Shown here: positions 1-10,202 of the stretch, in pieces | Numbering within the stretch: the first letter of the stretch is position 1 | How the letters are laid out: every line of letters starts with the position of its first letter | Source of the DNA: Xanthobacter flavus | GTDB lineage: Bacteria > Pseudomonadota > Alphaproteobacteria > Rhizobiales > Xanthobacteraceae | Reading direction: 5' to 3' | Length of the DNA stretch: 64,000 bases | NCBI RefSeq assembly: GCF_017875275.1 | Contig: NZ_JAGGML010000001.1 | Location: forward strand, 2,110,501-2,174,500 | Made by a program: the position numbers and the translations under genes | Notes under the pieces: generated by a model | Database searches by the model: none | The model's input: the letters and a program-made list of their open reading frames with translations, nothing else | What the model was told of the DNA's origin: nothing

Positions 1-743
1 GCGACGATCATGATCTTGTCGAGCAGGGCGCGGATTTCGCGGCTGTCGCCGATGATGCCGTCGACATAGACGCGCTTGCGCTCGCGGCTGACAGAGGACG
101 GCTTCAGCTCCGACAATTGCTTCTGCAGACGGCCGCTTTCCGCCATCAGCCGCTCGCGGTCGCGCGAGACGACGCGATGCAGCTGCACCGTCTGGCCGAT
201 GAGGTTTGCCACCATGGTCAGGAAGCGCACATCCGAATCGAGCCGGAACACGGAGCGCCCGTCCCACACGCGGTCGATGGTGAGCGTGCCGATGACGCGG
301 GAGGCGACGCGGATGGGAACGCCGATGAAAGACACCCGCGTGTCCTCGCTGGCGCCGAGGGCCTGCGCATCCGCCGCGCTGAAGGCCGGGTGAGAGGCGA
401 CATTCTCGGCGATGAGCGGCACGGCGGTCGCGATCACCTGGCCGATGGCTTTCTCCGGCAGCCGCGCGCGATAGCGCGCATCGGTGCCCTCGTTCCAGCC
501 GCCACCGACGGTGATGTCGGGAATGCCATCGTCTTCGAGCAGCGAAATCACGCCATGGCGCATCTGCATGAAGGACGAGAGAAGATTCACCACGCTCGAC
601 AGCGTGGTCTCCAGGCGATTCGGGGCCGTCAGGATCTTCGAGATCTCGTAGATCCCGGTCAGAGCCACGTCGCTCAGTGAGACGAGGGGCACATGAGATC
701 GCGCCTGCTCGCGCTCGATTTGCAACGCTTCCTGCTGAACCAT
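1..743 (-). CDS. nifA: NifA, nitrogen-fixation sigma54 activator (5' part, cut by window edge)
   Basis: The frame from the ATG at 743 stays open to the window edge (about 247 codons). It encodes an N-terminal GAF domain (roughly residues 28-170; LTGIYEISKILTAPNRLE near the start), then a linker and the start of an AAA+ domain (VDGIIGDSR, IRALLDKIMIVA). This layout and wording match rhizobial/Xanthobacteraceae NifA, which activates nif/fix promoters with RpoN and is oxygen sensitive in alphaproteobacteria. The Walker motifs, the interdomain cysteines and the HTH lie outside the window. GGAGAGA sits just before the ATG. rpoN lies at 44143-45702. Another GAF-AAA+ activator cannot be fully excluded. 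Confidence 0.87.
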   Translation of the reverse strand, partial: MVQQEALQIEREQARSHVPLVSLSDVALTGIYEISKILTAPNRLETTLSSVVNLLSSFMQMRHGVISLLEDDGIPDITVGGGWNEGTDARYRARLPEKAIGQVIATAVPLIAENVASHPAFSAADAQALGASEDTRVSFIGVPIRVASRVIGTLTIDRVWDGRSVFRLDSDVRFLTMVANLIGQTVQLHRVVSRDRERLMAESGRLQKQLSELKPSSVSRERKRVYVDGIIGDSREIRALLDKIMIV

Positions 744-1076
744 GGTGCTCTCTCCATCACCCCAGGCACCGTCCCCACCCATTTTGTATGATTGGCGACA
801 CTTTGATTTAGTTTTATTCGCATGTCGTGCCCAAGCTGACGGCAAGATTTGATGATTGTTTGAGCATGGGCATGCCGATTGTCGCGTTTGCTGCGACAAC
901 TTGGCCATTTGCGCCGGCCATCTGGGGTCCAATTGTCAGAGAAGGGACGATATGGGCCTGTATCCGGCAAAAAGATTTCGCCCAGCGAAATCAAGGCGCT
1001 TCTACTTGCCGCAACTTTCCTCAGTCTGACCTCTGCAGTGCAGCGTGAAAGACGCAGGCGCAGCAAAGGACCCGTT
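744..1076. promoter_or_regulatory. nifA upstream region with a 7-bp-arm inverted repeat
   Basis: This 333-bp gap lies between nifA and the GGDEF-EAL gene, both on the minus strand, and I see no gene in it. It holds a perfect inverted repeat at 879-899 (TTGTCGC, 7-nt spacer, GCGACAA), about 136 bp upstream of the nifA ATG. Just downstream of the repeat toward nifA is an AT-richer stretch (780-830). No convincing -24/-12 element or TTGAT-N4-ATCAA box is present. Because nifA is commonly oxygen- or nitrogen-controlled, the repeat is a candidate binding site for a regulator such as a RegR/ActR-type protein; that assignment is inference. Confidence 0.5.
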
Positions 1077-3461
1077 TCACAGCCTTGCGATGAGCGGCTG
1101 TGAGAACAGCGCGAGTCGGGCGGCCGCGGTGTCCGGGCGCTCGGCGCGGAGCAGGTCAGCCATTTCCGGCGCCGCGAGCGGTCGGAAGAACAGGAAGCCC
1201 TGTGCCAGTTCGCAGCCGTTGTCGCGCAGGAACCGCGCCTGCCCCGCGGTCTCCAGCCCCTCGGCCACCACGCGCATGCCGAGCTTGCGTCCGAGCTCGA
1301 TCACCGCGCAGACGATGGCGGTGTCGAAGGCATCCCGCTCGATGTCCTTCACGAAGCTCTGGTCGATCTTGATGGTGTCGATGGGCAGCTGCTTGAGGTG
1401 GATGAGGCCGGCATAGCCGGTGCCGAAATCGTCGAGGGCGACGCGCACCCCCGCGCGGTCCAGCTCCTCGAGGATCGGCGCCACATGCTCCGAACTGCGC
1501 CCGAGGAAGACGGTCTCGGTGATCTCCACGTCGAAATGCGATGGCTCCACGCCCGCGGCATGGAACTGGCGGAGCAGGGTCGGCGCGAGGTCGCGATTGT
1601 TGAACTGGGCGGGCGCAAGGTTGATGGCGACGCGGCCGCAGTCGAAGCCGAGCTCGATCCAGCCGCGCACGTCGCTGGCCACCCGGCGTACCATGCGCTC
1701 GCCGATGAGCACGGCAAGCTCGGGATCGGAGAGCGCGGCCTCGAAGGCGGAGGGCGACAGAATGCTGTGCGGCGAGCGCCGCCAGCGCACCAGCGCCTCC
1801 ACCCCGGCGAGGCGGCCGGTCGTCAGCGACACCTTGGGCTGGTAGTAGGGCACGATCTCGTCATCGGCGAGCGCGCCGATCATGGCCCGGTTCAGCGCCA
1901 CGCGCTCCAGCACCGCCTGGCGCATGGCGGGGGCGTAGACGACCACGCGGTTCCGGCCCTGCTGCTTGGCGGCGTAGAGGGCGAGGTCGGCGTCCTTCAT
2001 CAGTTCGCCATAGGAACAGTCGTGTTCCGGGCAGGCGGCGATGCCGACGCTCGCGCGGGTGGAAAAATGCCGGCCGGCATGGAGCAGCGGCCGCCGCAGC
2101 TCGACGAGGATGCTCTGGGCGAGACGCCGGCCCAGCCCGATCGGATCAGGTCCTTCCACAGCGCATACGAATTCGTCGCCGCCAAGCCGGGCAATGAGGG
2201 CCGGCTGGTCGATCAGGGCGTCGAGCCGATGGGCGGTCTCCATGAGAACCGCGTCGCCCGCATCGTGGCCGAGGGTGTCGTTGACGTCCTTGAGCCCGTC
2301 GAGGTCCATGAGCAGCACGCAGATGCCCTGCCCCGGCTTGCGGCGGGCGAGCGCGGCCTCCAGGCCCTCGTGGAAGGCCGCGCGGTTCGGCAGCCCCGTC
2401 AGCGCATCGTGGCTCGCCGCATAGCGGGCCTGCCGCTCGGCCGCGCGGCGATCGGTGACGTCCACCAGTGCCGCCACGAGATTAGGCATGGGCCCGGAGG
2501 GCGTGACCGCGGCAGCAAGCACCACCTGGCGCTCCTCGCCATCGGCAAGGGTCACCGTGGTCTCGAATTCGGTGGCCATGCCGTCGCGGCGGAGGCGCTC
2601 GCGCAGGGCCTCGGCATCGTTGCCCCCCAGCGCGGCCTGGCACAGGCCGGCAGCGTCTGGCAGGTCCAGCGTCCCGCCGTAGAACCGCCGCGCGGCCTCG
2701 TTGGACTTGATGTGCCGGCCGTCGTCGAGCCCGGCGACCACGAGGGGCATGGGCACCGCCTGGAATGTGTTCTCGAGGATGTCCTCGCTGGCGCGGAGCT
2801 TCTCGTTCGCCTCCCGCTCAGCCCGCACCACCGACCAGAAGCGCCGCTCGGTGCGGTTGGCGCGGGCGGCGACGAGGGCCAGCATGGTGTTGAGCACGGC
2901 CACGGCGAGAGCCAGCCCCATCCCCGTCTGCCAGCCCGTCGAGCCATCGAGATAGCCCAGGAGCAGCAGGGCGCTGGCCCCGAACCCGCCGGACACCAGC
3001 CAGCCGAACGGGATCGGCACGGCCAGATAGAAGACGGTCGGCAGCAGCATCACCACGAACAGGGCGAGGTCGCTGTGCGAACTGACCAATACGGCGATGG
3101 CAGCAGATATGCCCCAGAGCCACGTGACATAGATGGCCGTCATCCGCCCCGGCGTGGTGGCGACCTGGACGGCCACGAGGCATAAGAGCGACAGCGCCAC
3201 CACCACGAGCCGGGCACTCACCGCGACCACGAAATGCGGGGTCCCGGCGAATCGCCAGTCACTCATCAGGAACAGGGCGTTGAGAATCACCGAGGCGGCG
3301 AACAGCAGGCGCGCGTGCCGTTGGGTTTCCTCGAGGCAGGCGAGGCGGAATTGCCGCTCAAGGGCCTTGTCGATGAACTCGCCGCCGAAAGCCCGGAGAC
3401 GCGCGGCCTCGGGGCCTCCCGCCCCGTCTGCGCTCGCGACTTGACCCGAAATACCTTTCAT
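1077..3461 (-). CDS. Membrane-bound GGDEF-EAL cyclic-di-GMP protein with PAS-like domain
   Basis: About 794 residues from the ATG at 3461. The N-terminal third has several hydrophobic helices (about 40-200), followed by a PAS-like segment. A GGDEF domain follows, with canonical RLGGDEF near residue 426 and DLDGLKDVNDTLGHD upstream of it, then a C-terminal EAL domain (EALVRW near 553, ITETVF, LDDFGTGYAGL). Both catalytic signatures look intact, so it could both make and break cyclic-di-GMP; many such hybrids favour one activity. In-frame codons extend upstream to 3572, but that part has no domain support. There is no strong Shine-Dalgarno at either start. The substrate and input signal are unknown. 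Confidence 0.85.
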   Translation of the reverse strand: MKGISGQVASADGAGGPEAARLRAFGGEFIDKALERQFRLACLEETQRHARLLFAASVILNALFLMSDWRFAGTPHFVVAVSARLVVVALSLLCLVAVQVATTPGRMTAIYVTWLWGISAAIAVLVSSHSDLALFVVMLLPTVFYLAVPIPFGWLVSGGFGASALLLLGYLDGSTGWQTGMGLALAVAVLNTMLALVAARANRTERRFWSVVRAEREANEKLRASEDILENTFQAVPMPLVVAGLDDGRHIKSNEAARRFYGGTLDLPDAAGLCQAALGGNDAEALRERLRRDGMATEFETTVTLADGEERQVVLAAAVTPSGPMPNLVAALVDVTDRRAAERQARYAASHDALTGLPNRAAFHEGLEAALARRKPGQGICVLLMDLDGLKDVNDTLGHDAGDAVLMETAHRLDALIDQPALIARLGGDEFVCAVEGPDPIGLGRRLAQSILVELRRPLLHAGRHFSTRASVGIAACPEHDCSYGELMKDADLALYAAKQQGRNRVVVYAPAMRQAVLERVALNRAMIGALADDEIVPYYQPKVSLTTGRLAGVEALVRWRRSPHSILSPSAFEAALSDPELAVLIGERMVRRVASDVRGWIELGFDCGRVAINLAPAQFNNRDLAPTLLRQFHAAGVEPSHFDVEITETVFLGRSSEHVAPILEELDRAGVRVALDDFGTGYAGLIHLKQLPIDTIKIDQSFVKDIERDAFDTAIVCAVIELGRKLGMRVVAEGLETAGQARFLRDNGCELAQGFLFFRPLAAPEMADLLRAERPDTAAARLALFSQPLIARL

Positions 3462-3819
3462 ATCGCGGATTCTAATGGCCCATTTGACCGCGCGCCAGCA
3501 CGCGGGCTGCCTGGTCGGCGTGTAATCATACCTTCGACCACCGATTTCTTCAGCGACTTTTTTCAGGAGCATCTGATGGATGGCCTATGCCCCACCGGCA
3601 AGATGCGCTCCCGCGAGCGCCGCGCAAGTGAATACTACTTTGAGATGCATGGCGCACGTACACACATACCCCGGCCAGCCCAGTGATGTGCTGCCGGCGC
3701 GGTGTATGGTGCCGTCGCATGGCGCGTTGCATGGCGGCCGTCGCGTGCTGTACTGCGGCAGGAGACGCCAGGGAAGCCAAGCAAGGGGCGCCGCAAAGGC
3801 ACCGCACAGGGAGCCGCAG
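3462..3819. other. Divergent intergenic region, no gene recognised
   Basis: This 358-bp gap lies between the starts of the minus-strand GGDEF-EAL gene and plus-strand coaBC. The coaBC frame is open upstream to 3580, but that extension has no resemblance to the family and is treated as noncoding. It should contain promoters for both flanking genes, but no clear -35/-10 pair, operator or terminator stands out. Confidence 0.4.
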
Positions 3820-5037
3820 ATGCTGAAGGACAAGCGCATCCTCCTCCTCATCGGGGGAGGGATCGCCGCCTACAAGTGCCTCGATCTGGCCCGCCGGCTG
3901 AAAGAGCGCGGCGCGCTGGTTCGCGCCATCATGACCGAGGCCGCCGGGCGATTCGTCACGCCGCTGTCGGTCGGCGCCATCACCGGCGAGCGGGTGTTCA
4001 CCGACCTTTTCGATCTCACGGCCGAGCATGACATCGGCCACATCCGCCTGTCGCGGGAGGCCGACCTCCTCGTCGTCGCACCGGCGACGGCAGACCTTCT
4101 CGCCCGCATGGCCCACGGCCTCGCCGACGACCTCGCCACCACCTGCCTGCTGGCCACCGACAAGCCGGTGCTGGTCGTTCCCGCCATGAATCCGCGCATG
4201 TGGGCGCATCCAGCCACCTGCCGGAATGTCGCCCGCCTGAGGGCGGACGGCATTTCGGTGGTCGGCCCCAATGCGGGTGCCATGGCCGAGCGCGGCGAGT
4301 TCGGCGAGGGTCGCATGGCCGAGCCGATGGAGATCGTCGCGGCCATCAAGGCACATTTCGGCGAAGGCCCGTCCCCGCTGCTCGCCGGGCGCCGCGTCCT
4401 CATCACCTCAGGCCCGACCCACGAGCCCATCGATCCGGTGCGCTATATCGCCAACCGCTCCTCCGGCAAGCAGGGCCACGCCATCGCCGCCGCGGCCCGC
4501 GCCGCTGGCGCCGATGTCGTCCTCGTCTCCGGTCCGGCGGAGGTCCCCGACCCCGAGGGCGTGCGGGTGATCCATGTGGAGAGCGCCCGCGACATGATGG
4601 CCGCGGTGGAGGAGAACCTGCCCGTGGACGCCGCCGTGTTCGCCGCGGCCGTCGCTGACTGGCGGGTGGCGGACGCCTCGGAACAGAAGATCAAGAAGGA
4701 CGGCGGTGGCGCCCCCACGCTGACGCTGGTGGAGAACCCCGACATCCTCGCCTCGGTCGCCCGCCATCACACCCTGCGCCCGCGCCTGGTCGTCGGGTTC
4801 GCCGCCGAAACCGAGGAGGTGGTGGCCCATGCGCGCGACAAGCGCCTGCGCAAGGGGTGCGACTGGATCGTCGCCAACGACGTGACCCCGACCACGGGCA
4901 TCATGGGCGGGGACAGCAACACCGTTCATCTCGTCACCGCGGCCGGCGTCGAGGACTGGCCCTCCGCCACCAAGGCCGAGGTCGCCCGCCAACTCGTCGC
5001 CCGCATCGCCGCAGAACTCTCGGGAACCCGTTCGTGA
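3820..5037 (+). CDS. coaBC: CoaBC: phosphopantothenoylcysteine decarboxylase / phosphopantothenate-cysteine ligase
   Basis: A 405-residue bifunctional enzyme of coenzyme A synthesis. It joins cysteine to 4'-phosphopantothenate (CoaB) and decarboxylates the product to 4'-phosphopantetheine (CoaC, FMN-dependent). The N-terminal flavoprotein half shows GGGIAAYK, the [13 protein letters not shown] region with the active-site His, and PAMNPRMW. The CoaB half shows [15 protein letters not shown] followed by NRSSGKQG, and a KIKK lysine stretch. The ATG at 3820 gives [14 protein letters not shown], the normal family start. The stop overlaps the GTG of dut, so the two genes are translationally coupled, a common arrangement in alphaproteobacteria. 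Confidence 0.95.
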   Translation: MLKDKRILLLIGGGIAAYKCLDLARRLKERGALVRAIMTEAAGRFVTPLSVGAITGERVFTDLFDLTAEHDIGHIRLSREADLLVVAPATADLLARMAHGLADDLATTCLLATDKPVLVVPAMNPRMWAHPATCRNVARLRADGISVVGPNAGAMAERGEFGEGRMAEPMEIVAAIKAHFGEGPSPLLAGRRVLITSGPTHEPIDPVRYIANRSSGKQGHAIAAAARAAGADVVLVSGPAEVPDPEGVRVIHVESARDMMAAVEENLPVDAAVFAAAVADWRVADASEQKIKKDGGGAPTLTLVENPDILASVARHHTLRPRLVVGFAAETEEVVAHARDKRLRKGCDWIVANDVTPTTGIMGGDSNTVHLVTAAGVEDWPSATKAEVARQLVARIAAELSGTRS

Positions 5038-5498
5038 CAACACCCCCTGTGAAGATCCAGCGCCTGCCCCACGCCGCAGGGCTGCCCCTGCCCGCCTATG
5101 CGACCCCCGGCGCCGCCGGCATGGATCTTACCTGCGCCCTGCCGGCCGACGCGCCCCTCAGCCTCGCGCCCGGCGATTGCGCCGCCATCCCCACCGGCTT
5201 CGCCATCGCCCTGCCGGAGGGCTTCGAGGCGCAGGTGCGGCCGCGCTCGGGGCTGGCCAGGAACCACGGCGTGACGGTGTTGAATTCGCCCGGAACCGTG
5301 GATTGCGATTACCGTGGCGAGATCGCCGTGCTGCTCGTGAACCATGGCCGCGCAAGCGTCGAGATCAGCCGGGGCATGCGGATTGCGCAGATGGTCGTGG
5401 CCCCCGTCGTTCAAATAATGCTGGAAGAATCCGGAGAATTGAGCCAAACTGCACGCGGTTCCGGTGGTTTTGGATCCACAGGCCTCGGTTCCCCGTGA
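5034..5498 (+). CDS. dut: dUTP diphosphatase (dUTPase)
   Basis: A 154-residue trimeric dUTPase that hydrolyses dUTP to dUMP and PPi, keeping uracil out of DNA and supplying dUMP. All five family motifs are visible: [36 protein letters not shown] and the glycine-rich C-terminal [10 protein letters not shown]. The most upstream plausible start is the GTG at 5034, inside the coaBC stop (GTGA overlap). A second GTG 15 nt downstream is also possible. Confidence 0.95.
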   Translation: MTTPPVKIQRLPHAAGLPLPAYATPGAAGMDLTCALPADAPLSLAPGDCAAIPTGFAIALPEGFEAQVRPRSGLARNHGVTVLNSPGTVDCDYRGEIAVLLVNHGRASVEISRGMRIAQMVVAPVVQIMLEESGELSQTARGSGGFGSTGLGSP

Positions 5499-5571
5499 TT
5501 TAGCCGTCGGTGGACGGCCGGGAGCAGTTTCACCTTTCGAGACGCTCCCTTTAAAGGAAGCCGTTCCTCCG

Positions 5572-6012
5572 ATGCCGCGCCTTTCCGACAAGAGCCTTCT
5601 CGCGATCGCCGCCGTGGTGGATGTGGCCGTGCATGCCCGGGGCGCGCCGGTGGCCGCCAAGGCGCTGGCCGCCCGCCACGGACTTCCCCCTCGCCGGCTG
5701 GAGCCGGTGCTGCAGGCCCTCGTCCATGCCGGCGTCCTCAAGGGCGTGCGTGGCCCGCGCGGCGGCTATGAGCTGGCGCGGGAACGCCGCCGGGTCTCCG
5801 TGGCCGAGATCGTCCGGGTGGTGGAAGGCGCCGAGGAGGAAAAGGAAATCATCCTGCCACCGCTGGTGACGGACGTGGTCCAGCCGGCCGTGGCTGCGGC
5901 GGAAGACACCTTCGACACCGCGCTCGACGGCGTGACGCTCGAGGACCTGTGCCGCGCCGCCGACGACAAGGGCCACGGCTCCGAGCACGAAAGGATCGAC
6001 TTCGCCATCTAG
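5572..6012 (+). CDS. Rrf2-family transcriptional regulator lacking cluster cysteines
   Basis: 146 residues from the ATG at 5572, preceded by AAAGGAAG. The N-terminal winged HTH has the Rrf2 pattern: LAARHGLPPRRLEPVLQALVHAG, then GVRGPRGGYELARERRRVSVAEIVRVVEG. The three cysteines that hold an Fe-S cluster in IscR/NsrR/RirA are absent; the only Cys is in LEDLCRAAD near the C-terminus. It therefore resembles cluster-free members such as Bacillus CymR, which works with CysK to control cysteine metabolism. Its position 195 bp upstream of cysK makes a similar role plausible but unproven. An in-frame upstream extension overlaps dut and has no domain support. Confidence 0.82.
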   Translation: MPRLSDKSLLAIAAVVDVAVHARGAPVAAKALAARHGLPPRRLEPVLQALVHAGVLKGVRGPRGGYELARERRRVSVAEIVRVVEGAEEEKEIILPPLVTDVVQPAVAAAEDTFDTALDGVTLEDLCRAADDKGHGSEHERIDFAI

Positions 6013-6207
6013 GCTCCCGGCCCGGATCGGCGATTGCGGGACCTCTCCGACATCGACCTTCCTGCGGAAAAGGGGTCTAGTTCCGCGATCGAAGAGTGCC
6101 CCTCGGGGAGGACACATCCCCGACCAAGATGCCCGAAACTGCCCCTGCGGGTCCGGACCCTGCGGCCCGCCCATGGCAGACACGACGAAACAAAAAGGAG
6201 ATCGCCC

Positions 6208-7191
<984 letters not shown>

Positions 7192-7655
7192 TCCTTTTCC
7201 CGCGTCCCGGCACCGGCCGGGGCGCGGGGCTCGCTGCCGGTCCGGGCCTGCCGCTGGAGCCGCAGCAAGGCGGCGTGGCGGGCCGGATCATAGCCGGCGC
7301 CGCCGGCCCGCGCCGCCTTTCGCACTTGGCGCAACGCCCGGGCAATGCCCTCCGGCCCCTCGCAGAATACCTCCAGCCCCCGCATCAGCCGCCCGACCTG
7401 CATCTCGGCCGCCTCGGCCGCGAAGGCGTGCGTCCGCCTGCCTGTCCCCCGCACTCCGGCCATACCGCCCCCTCCATTGCGTATGCCGGATGCTGGAGCT
7501 GTGGCGAGGACAGGAGGATAAATTCCTAAACTGAGAATTCTTGAGCCTGACCGCGGATACATATAACTTTCTGATATTAAATAGTTTAATGATTGCCATC
7601 TGCAAACAGGGGTTGCATGCTCTATCCGCCTCCTCTTGAAAGGGCAGATGATTGA

Positions 7656-7676
7656 TGTAGGAATTTTTTCCCTACA
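7656..7676. promoter_or_regulatory. Inverted repeat TGTAGG-N9-CCTACA overlapping a -10-like element
   Basis: A perfect 6-bp-arm inverted repeat with an A/T-rich core ends 13 bp before the ATG of the DnaA-domain gene. TACAAT at 7673-7678 overlaps its right arm and resembles a -10 box; TTGATG at 7653-7658 could be a -35 at a short 15-bp spacing. The repeat would be well placed for repression or autoregulation. It lies in a 226-bp, unusually AT-rich divergent intergenic region (7464-7689). Confidence 0.5.
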
Positions 7677-7689
7677 ATGAGCGTTTCCG

Positions 7690-8070
7690 ATGAGCCCCCT
7701 GCCTGCCCCCTCGGTTTCCCGCCCGCCCTCCGGCTCCGTCAGCCCCTCACAAGGGTACCGTCCGCGTCGCTCTAAGCCTTGCTGCCAGATCGCCGTGGCC
7801 GTGGCGGCCGCCGATGCGGGTGTGAGCGTGGAGGCTTTGCTCTCGCATAGCCGGTCGACGGCTCCGGTGGCGCTGGCGCGGCAGCTCGCCATGTATCTCG
7901 CCCATGTGGGGCTGGGGCTTCCGCAGGCGTCGGTGGCGGCGGCGTTCGGGCGGGACCGGTCCACCGTCGCCCATGCCTGCCGGCGCATCGAGGAATTGCG
8001 GGACGCCGCGCCGTTCGACCACAAGGTCGGCCGGCTTGAAGCATGCCTGCGCTGGGCGGCGGAGGCGTGA
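7690..8070 (+). CDS. Stand-alone DnaA domain-IV-like DNA-binding protein
   Basis: 126 residues. The C-terminal ~75 residues match the DnaA DNA-binding domain: ARQLAMYLAHVGLGLPQASV, then GRDRSTVAHACRRIEEL. The latter is close to the DnaA signature that reads DnaA boxes. There is no AAA+ ATPase domain and the N-terminus is Pro/Ser-rich, so it cannot be an initiator itself. It may bind DnaA-box-like DNA as a regulator. It ends one base before the downstream DUF6456 gene, so the two form a mini-operon. Similar short proteins are seen in Hyphomicrobiales; the function is unknown. Confidence 0.75.
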   Translation: MSPLPAPSVSRPPSGSVSPSQGYRPRRSKPCCQIAVAVAAADAGVSVEALLSHSRSTAPVALARQLAMYLAHVGLGLPQASVAAAFGRDRSTVAHACRRIEELRDAAPFDHKVGRLEACLRWAAEA

Positions 8071-8071
8071 C

Positions 8072-8644
8072 ATGGCAGCGTCCGGCATCGCCAAAGAACG
8101 CCCTTTGAAATCAGATACTTCCTGCCGACGACAGCGGAAGGGCGCGGCGCAGTCCAAAGCGCCGTCGCCCGGCTTCAACCCGGCGGAAAGCCCGCTCGCC
8201 TGGCTCGCCCGGCGGCAGGGCAAGGACGGTCGCGCCATGGTGGACGCGGCGCAATTGCAGGCGGGAGAACGGCTGAGGGCGGATTTCACCCGGGCCAATC
8301 TGACCCCCCGCGTCACCAGCCGCTGGAGCGAGGTCTCGGGGGCCGGGACGCCGGAAGCCTTCACCGACATGGTGCTGGCGGCGAAGCTCCGGGTGTCCCG
8401 GGCGCTCACCGCGGTGGGCCCGGAATTGTCCGGTGTCCTGCTGGACGTTTGCTGTTTTCTCAAGGGGTTGGAGACGGTGGAACGGGAGCGGGGGTGGCCG
8501 GCGCGCACCGCGAAGGTGGTGCTCTGCCTCGCCCTAGATCGCCTCGCTGGACATTACGGAATTACCACTACCGCCACCGGCCGCGACCGAACGCCCATGC
8601 GGGCCTGGCAGGCGGAAGAGGCGAAAACCTCATCAGGACAATGA
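8072..8644 (+). CDS. DUF6456 domain protein
   Basis: 190 residues from the ATG at 8072. The N-terminus is basic and low-complexity. The core (about 35-180) carries a pattern I associate with DUF6456: ESPLAWLARRQGKDGR, AGERLRADFTRANLTPRVT, then a long helix ending in DRLAGHYG. No catalytic residues are known. It probably works with the upstream DnaA-domain protein, with which it is co-transcribed. Its last 12 bases overlap the convergent decarboxylase gene. Confidence 0.65.
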   Translation: MAASGIAKERPLKSDTSCRRQRKGAAQSKAPSPGFNPAESPLAWLARRQGKDGRAMVDAAQLQAGERLRADFTRANLTPRVTSRWSEVSGAGTPEAFTDMVLAAKLRVSRALTAVGPELSGVLLDVCCFLKGLETVERERGWPARTAKVVLCLALDRLAGHYGITTTATGRDRTPMRAWQAEEAKTSSGQ

Positions 8645-10045
8645 CTTGGCCGTATCCCGGATGATCTGGAAGGCGGCGTCCACGTCGCCTTCCGTCGTCT
8701 CCATCGCCCCCGCCTGGAAGCGGATGACGAGGTGCCCATCGATGCGGGTGGGGGTGAGATAGAGGGCGCCGCCGTCGTTGATGGCAGTGAGCATCGCCAG
8801 CATGTGGGCGTCGAGGTCGCGCCCGTCGCCGGGGTCGTGGCGGAAGGTGAAGAGGGAGAGCACCGGTGTGCTGGCCAATGAGAAGCCCGGCTCCACCGCG
8901 AGCCTTGCCGCCAAAGCCTGCGCCCAGCGCACGTGGTTGCGCATCATCTCCCTGAGCCCGTTAAGTCCATGGGCACGCAGGACAAACCAGAGCTTCAGCG
9001 CACGGAAGCGGCGGCCGAGCTGCACCGTCCATTCGCTGTAATTGGTGATGTCGTCGTGGCCGTGGGTCTTCAGATACTCCGGCTGGATGGACAGGGTGCG
9101 CAGGTGATCGTCCACATTGCGGAGGTAATGGGCGGAGCAGTCGAACTGCACGCCCAGCCATTTGTGCGGATTGAGCACGATGCTGTCCGCCGCCTCCACC
9201 CCCGCCCACAGATCGCGGAACTCGGGGCAGATCATCGCCGTGCCCGCCCAAGCCGCATCGGCATGCACGAACAGGCCATGCCGATGCGCGATTCGAATGA
9301 GTTCGGGTGGGGAATCGATGGCGCCGGTGCCGGTTCCACCGATGCAGAGAACGAGTCCGGCCGGCCGGTGCCCGGCGGCGAGGTCGGCGGCGATGGCGGC
9401 CTCCAGAGCGGCCGGGTCCATCCCTCTCAGCGCCCCCTTCGTCGGTATCCGGATGAGGTTCTCGGCGCCGATGCCGGACACCCACGCCGCCCGGTCGATG
9501 GAGGTATGAACTTCCGCCGAAGCATAGACCCGCAGCCGCTCCCGCCCGGACAGGCCGGTGGCGTTGCCGGTGAAGCCGAGCGCCCGCTCGCGCATGGTGA
9601 GGAAGGCGCAGAGGGTCGCGGAGGAAGCCGAATCCTGGATCACCCCGGTGAAATCATCGGGCAGGCCCACCGCCTGACGCAGCCAGTCCAGCGCCACGCC
9701 CTCAAGCTCGGTCGCGGCCGGGGACGTCTGCCACAGCAGGCATTGCGCGCCCATGGCGGAGGAGAGCATCTCCGCGATCACGCTGGCGGGGCTGGCGTTG
9801 GCGGGGAAATAGGCGAAGAAGCGCGGGTGCTGCCAGTGGGTCATGCCGGGCACGATGATGCGACGGAAATCCTCAAACAGCGCATCCATGGGCTCCGCCT
9901 CTTCCGGCGGGCTCGGGGGCAGCTGGGCCGCGATCTCGCCCGGCTTCGTGCGGGCACGGACGGGCTGGTCCCTCAGCGTCTCGCGATAGTCCGCCGCGAA
10001 GGTCGCCGCCTCGTGCGCCCAATGGCGGAAGGTGTCCCCGTCCAT
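8633..10045 (-). CDS. PLP-dependent aromatic-L-amino-acid-type decarboxylase
   Basis: A 470-residue group II decarboxylase. It shows the N-terminal HWQHPRFFAYFPAN region, the QDSASSATLCAFL segment, the cofactor Asp in VHADAAWAG, and the PLP lysine in NPHKWLGVQFDCS. Family members decarboxylate tryptophan, tyrosine, phenylalanine or DOPA; the substrate cannot be read from the sequence. The ATG at 10045 gives MDGDTFRHWAHEAA, a normal start. It stands alone, with no adjacent transporter, so a role in amine production is inference. Confidence 0.88.
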   Translation of the reverse strand: MDGDTFRHWAHEAATFAADYRETLRDQPVRARTKPGEIAAQLPPSPPEEAEPMDALFEDFRRIIVPGMTHWQHPRFFAYFPANASPASVIAEMLSSAMGAQCLLWQTSPAATELEGVALDWLRQAVGLPDDFTGVIQDSASSATLCAFLTMRERALGFTGNATGLSGRERLRVYASAEVHTSIDRAAWVSGIGAENLIRIPTKGALRGMDPAALEAAIAADLAAGHRPAGLVLCIGGTGTGAIDSPPELIRIAHRHGLFVHADAAWAGTAMICPEFRDLWAGVEAADSIVLNPHKWLGVQFDCSAHYLRNVDDHLRTLSIQPEYLKTHGHDDITNYSEWTVQLGRRFRALKLWFVLRAHGLNGLREMMRNHVRWAQALAARLAVEPGFSLASTPVLSLFTFRHDPGDGRDLDAHMLAMLTAINDGGALYLTPTRIDGHLVIRFQAGAMETTEGDVDAAFQIIRDTAKSLS

Positions 10046-10202
10046 GTCCCGTCCTCGTCACTATCGGAGGGGGACATAGCCGACTTCGCCGGCGTGGCAA
10101 ACGCGCAGGTCGGCCGCACCGGCTTGAGCGGGGCAGGTCTCCCGCCTGCCCGCCCTCCCGCCTTCGTGTCCGGCGCGGGGCCTTCTCCATGCTAGTGTCT
10201 CA

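Noticed and set aside
756-775. GG-N10-GC sequence as a sigma54 promoter of nifA
   Set aside because: Only the two dinucleotides match, the rest of TGGCAC/TTGC does not, and it is too close to the ATG.
1398-3185. 595-codon plus-strand open frame opposite the GGDEF-EAL gene
   Set aside because: Mirror frame of a recognised protein with both catalytic motifs; His/Gly/Glu-rich and without family similarity.
3580-3819. Upstream extension of coaBC by 80 codons
   Set aside because: The extension has no family similarity, and the ATG at 3820 gives the standard CoaBC start.
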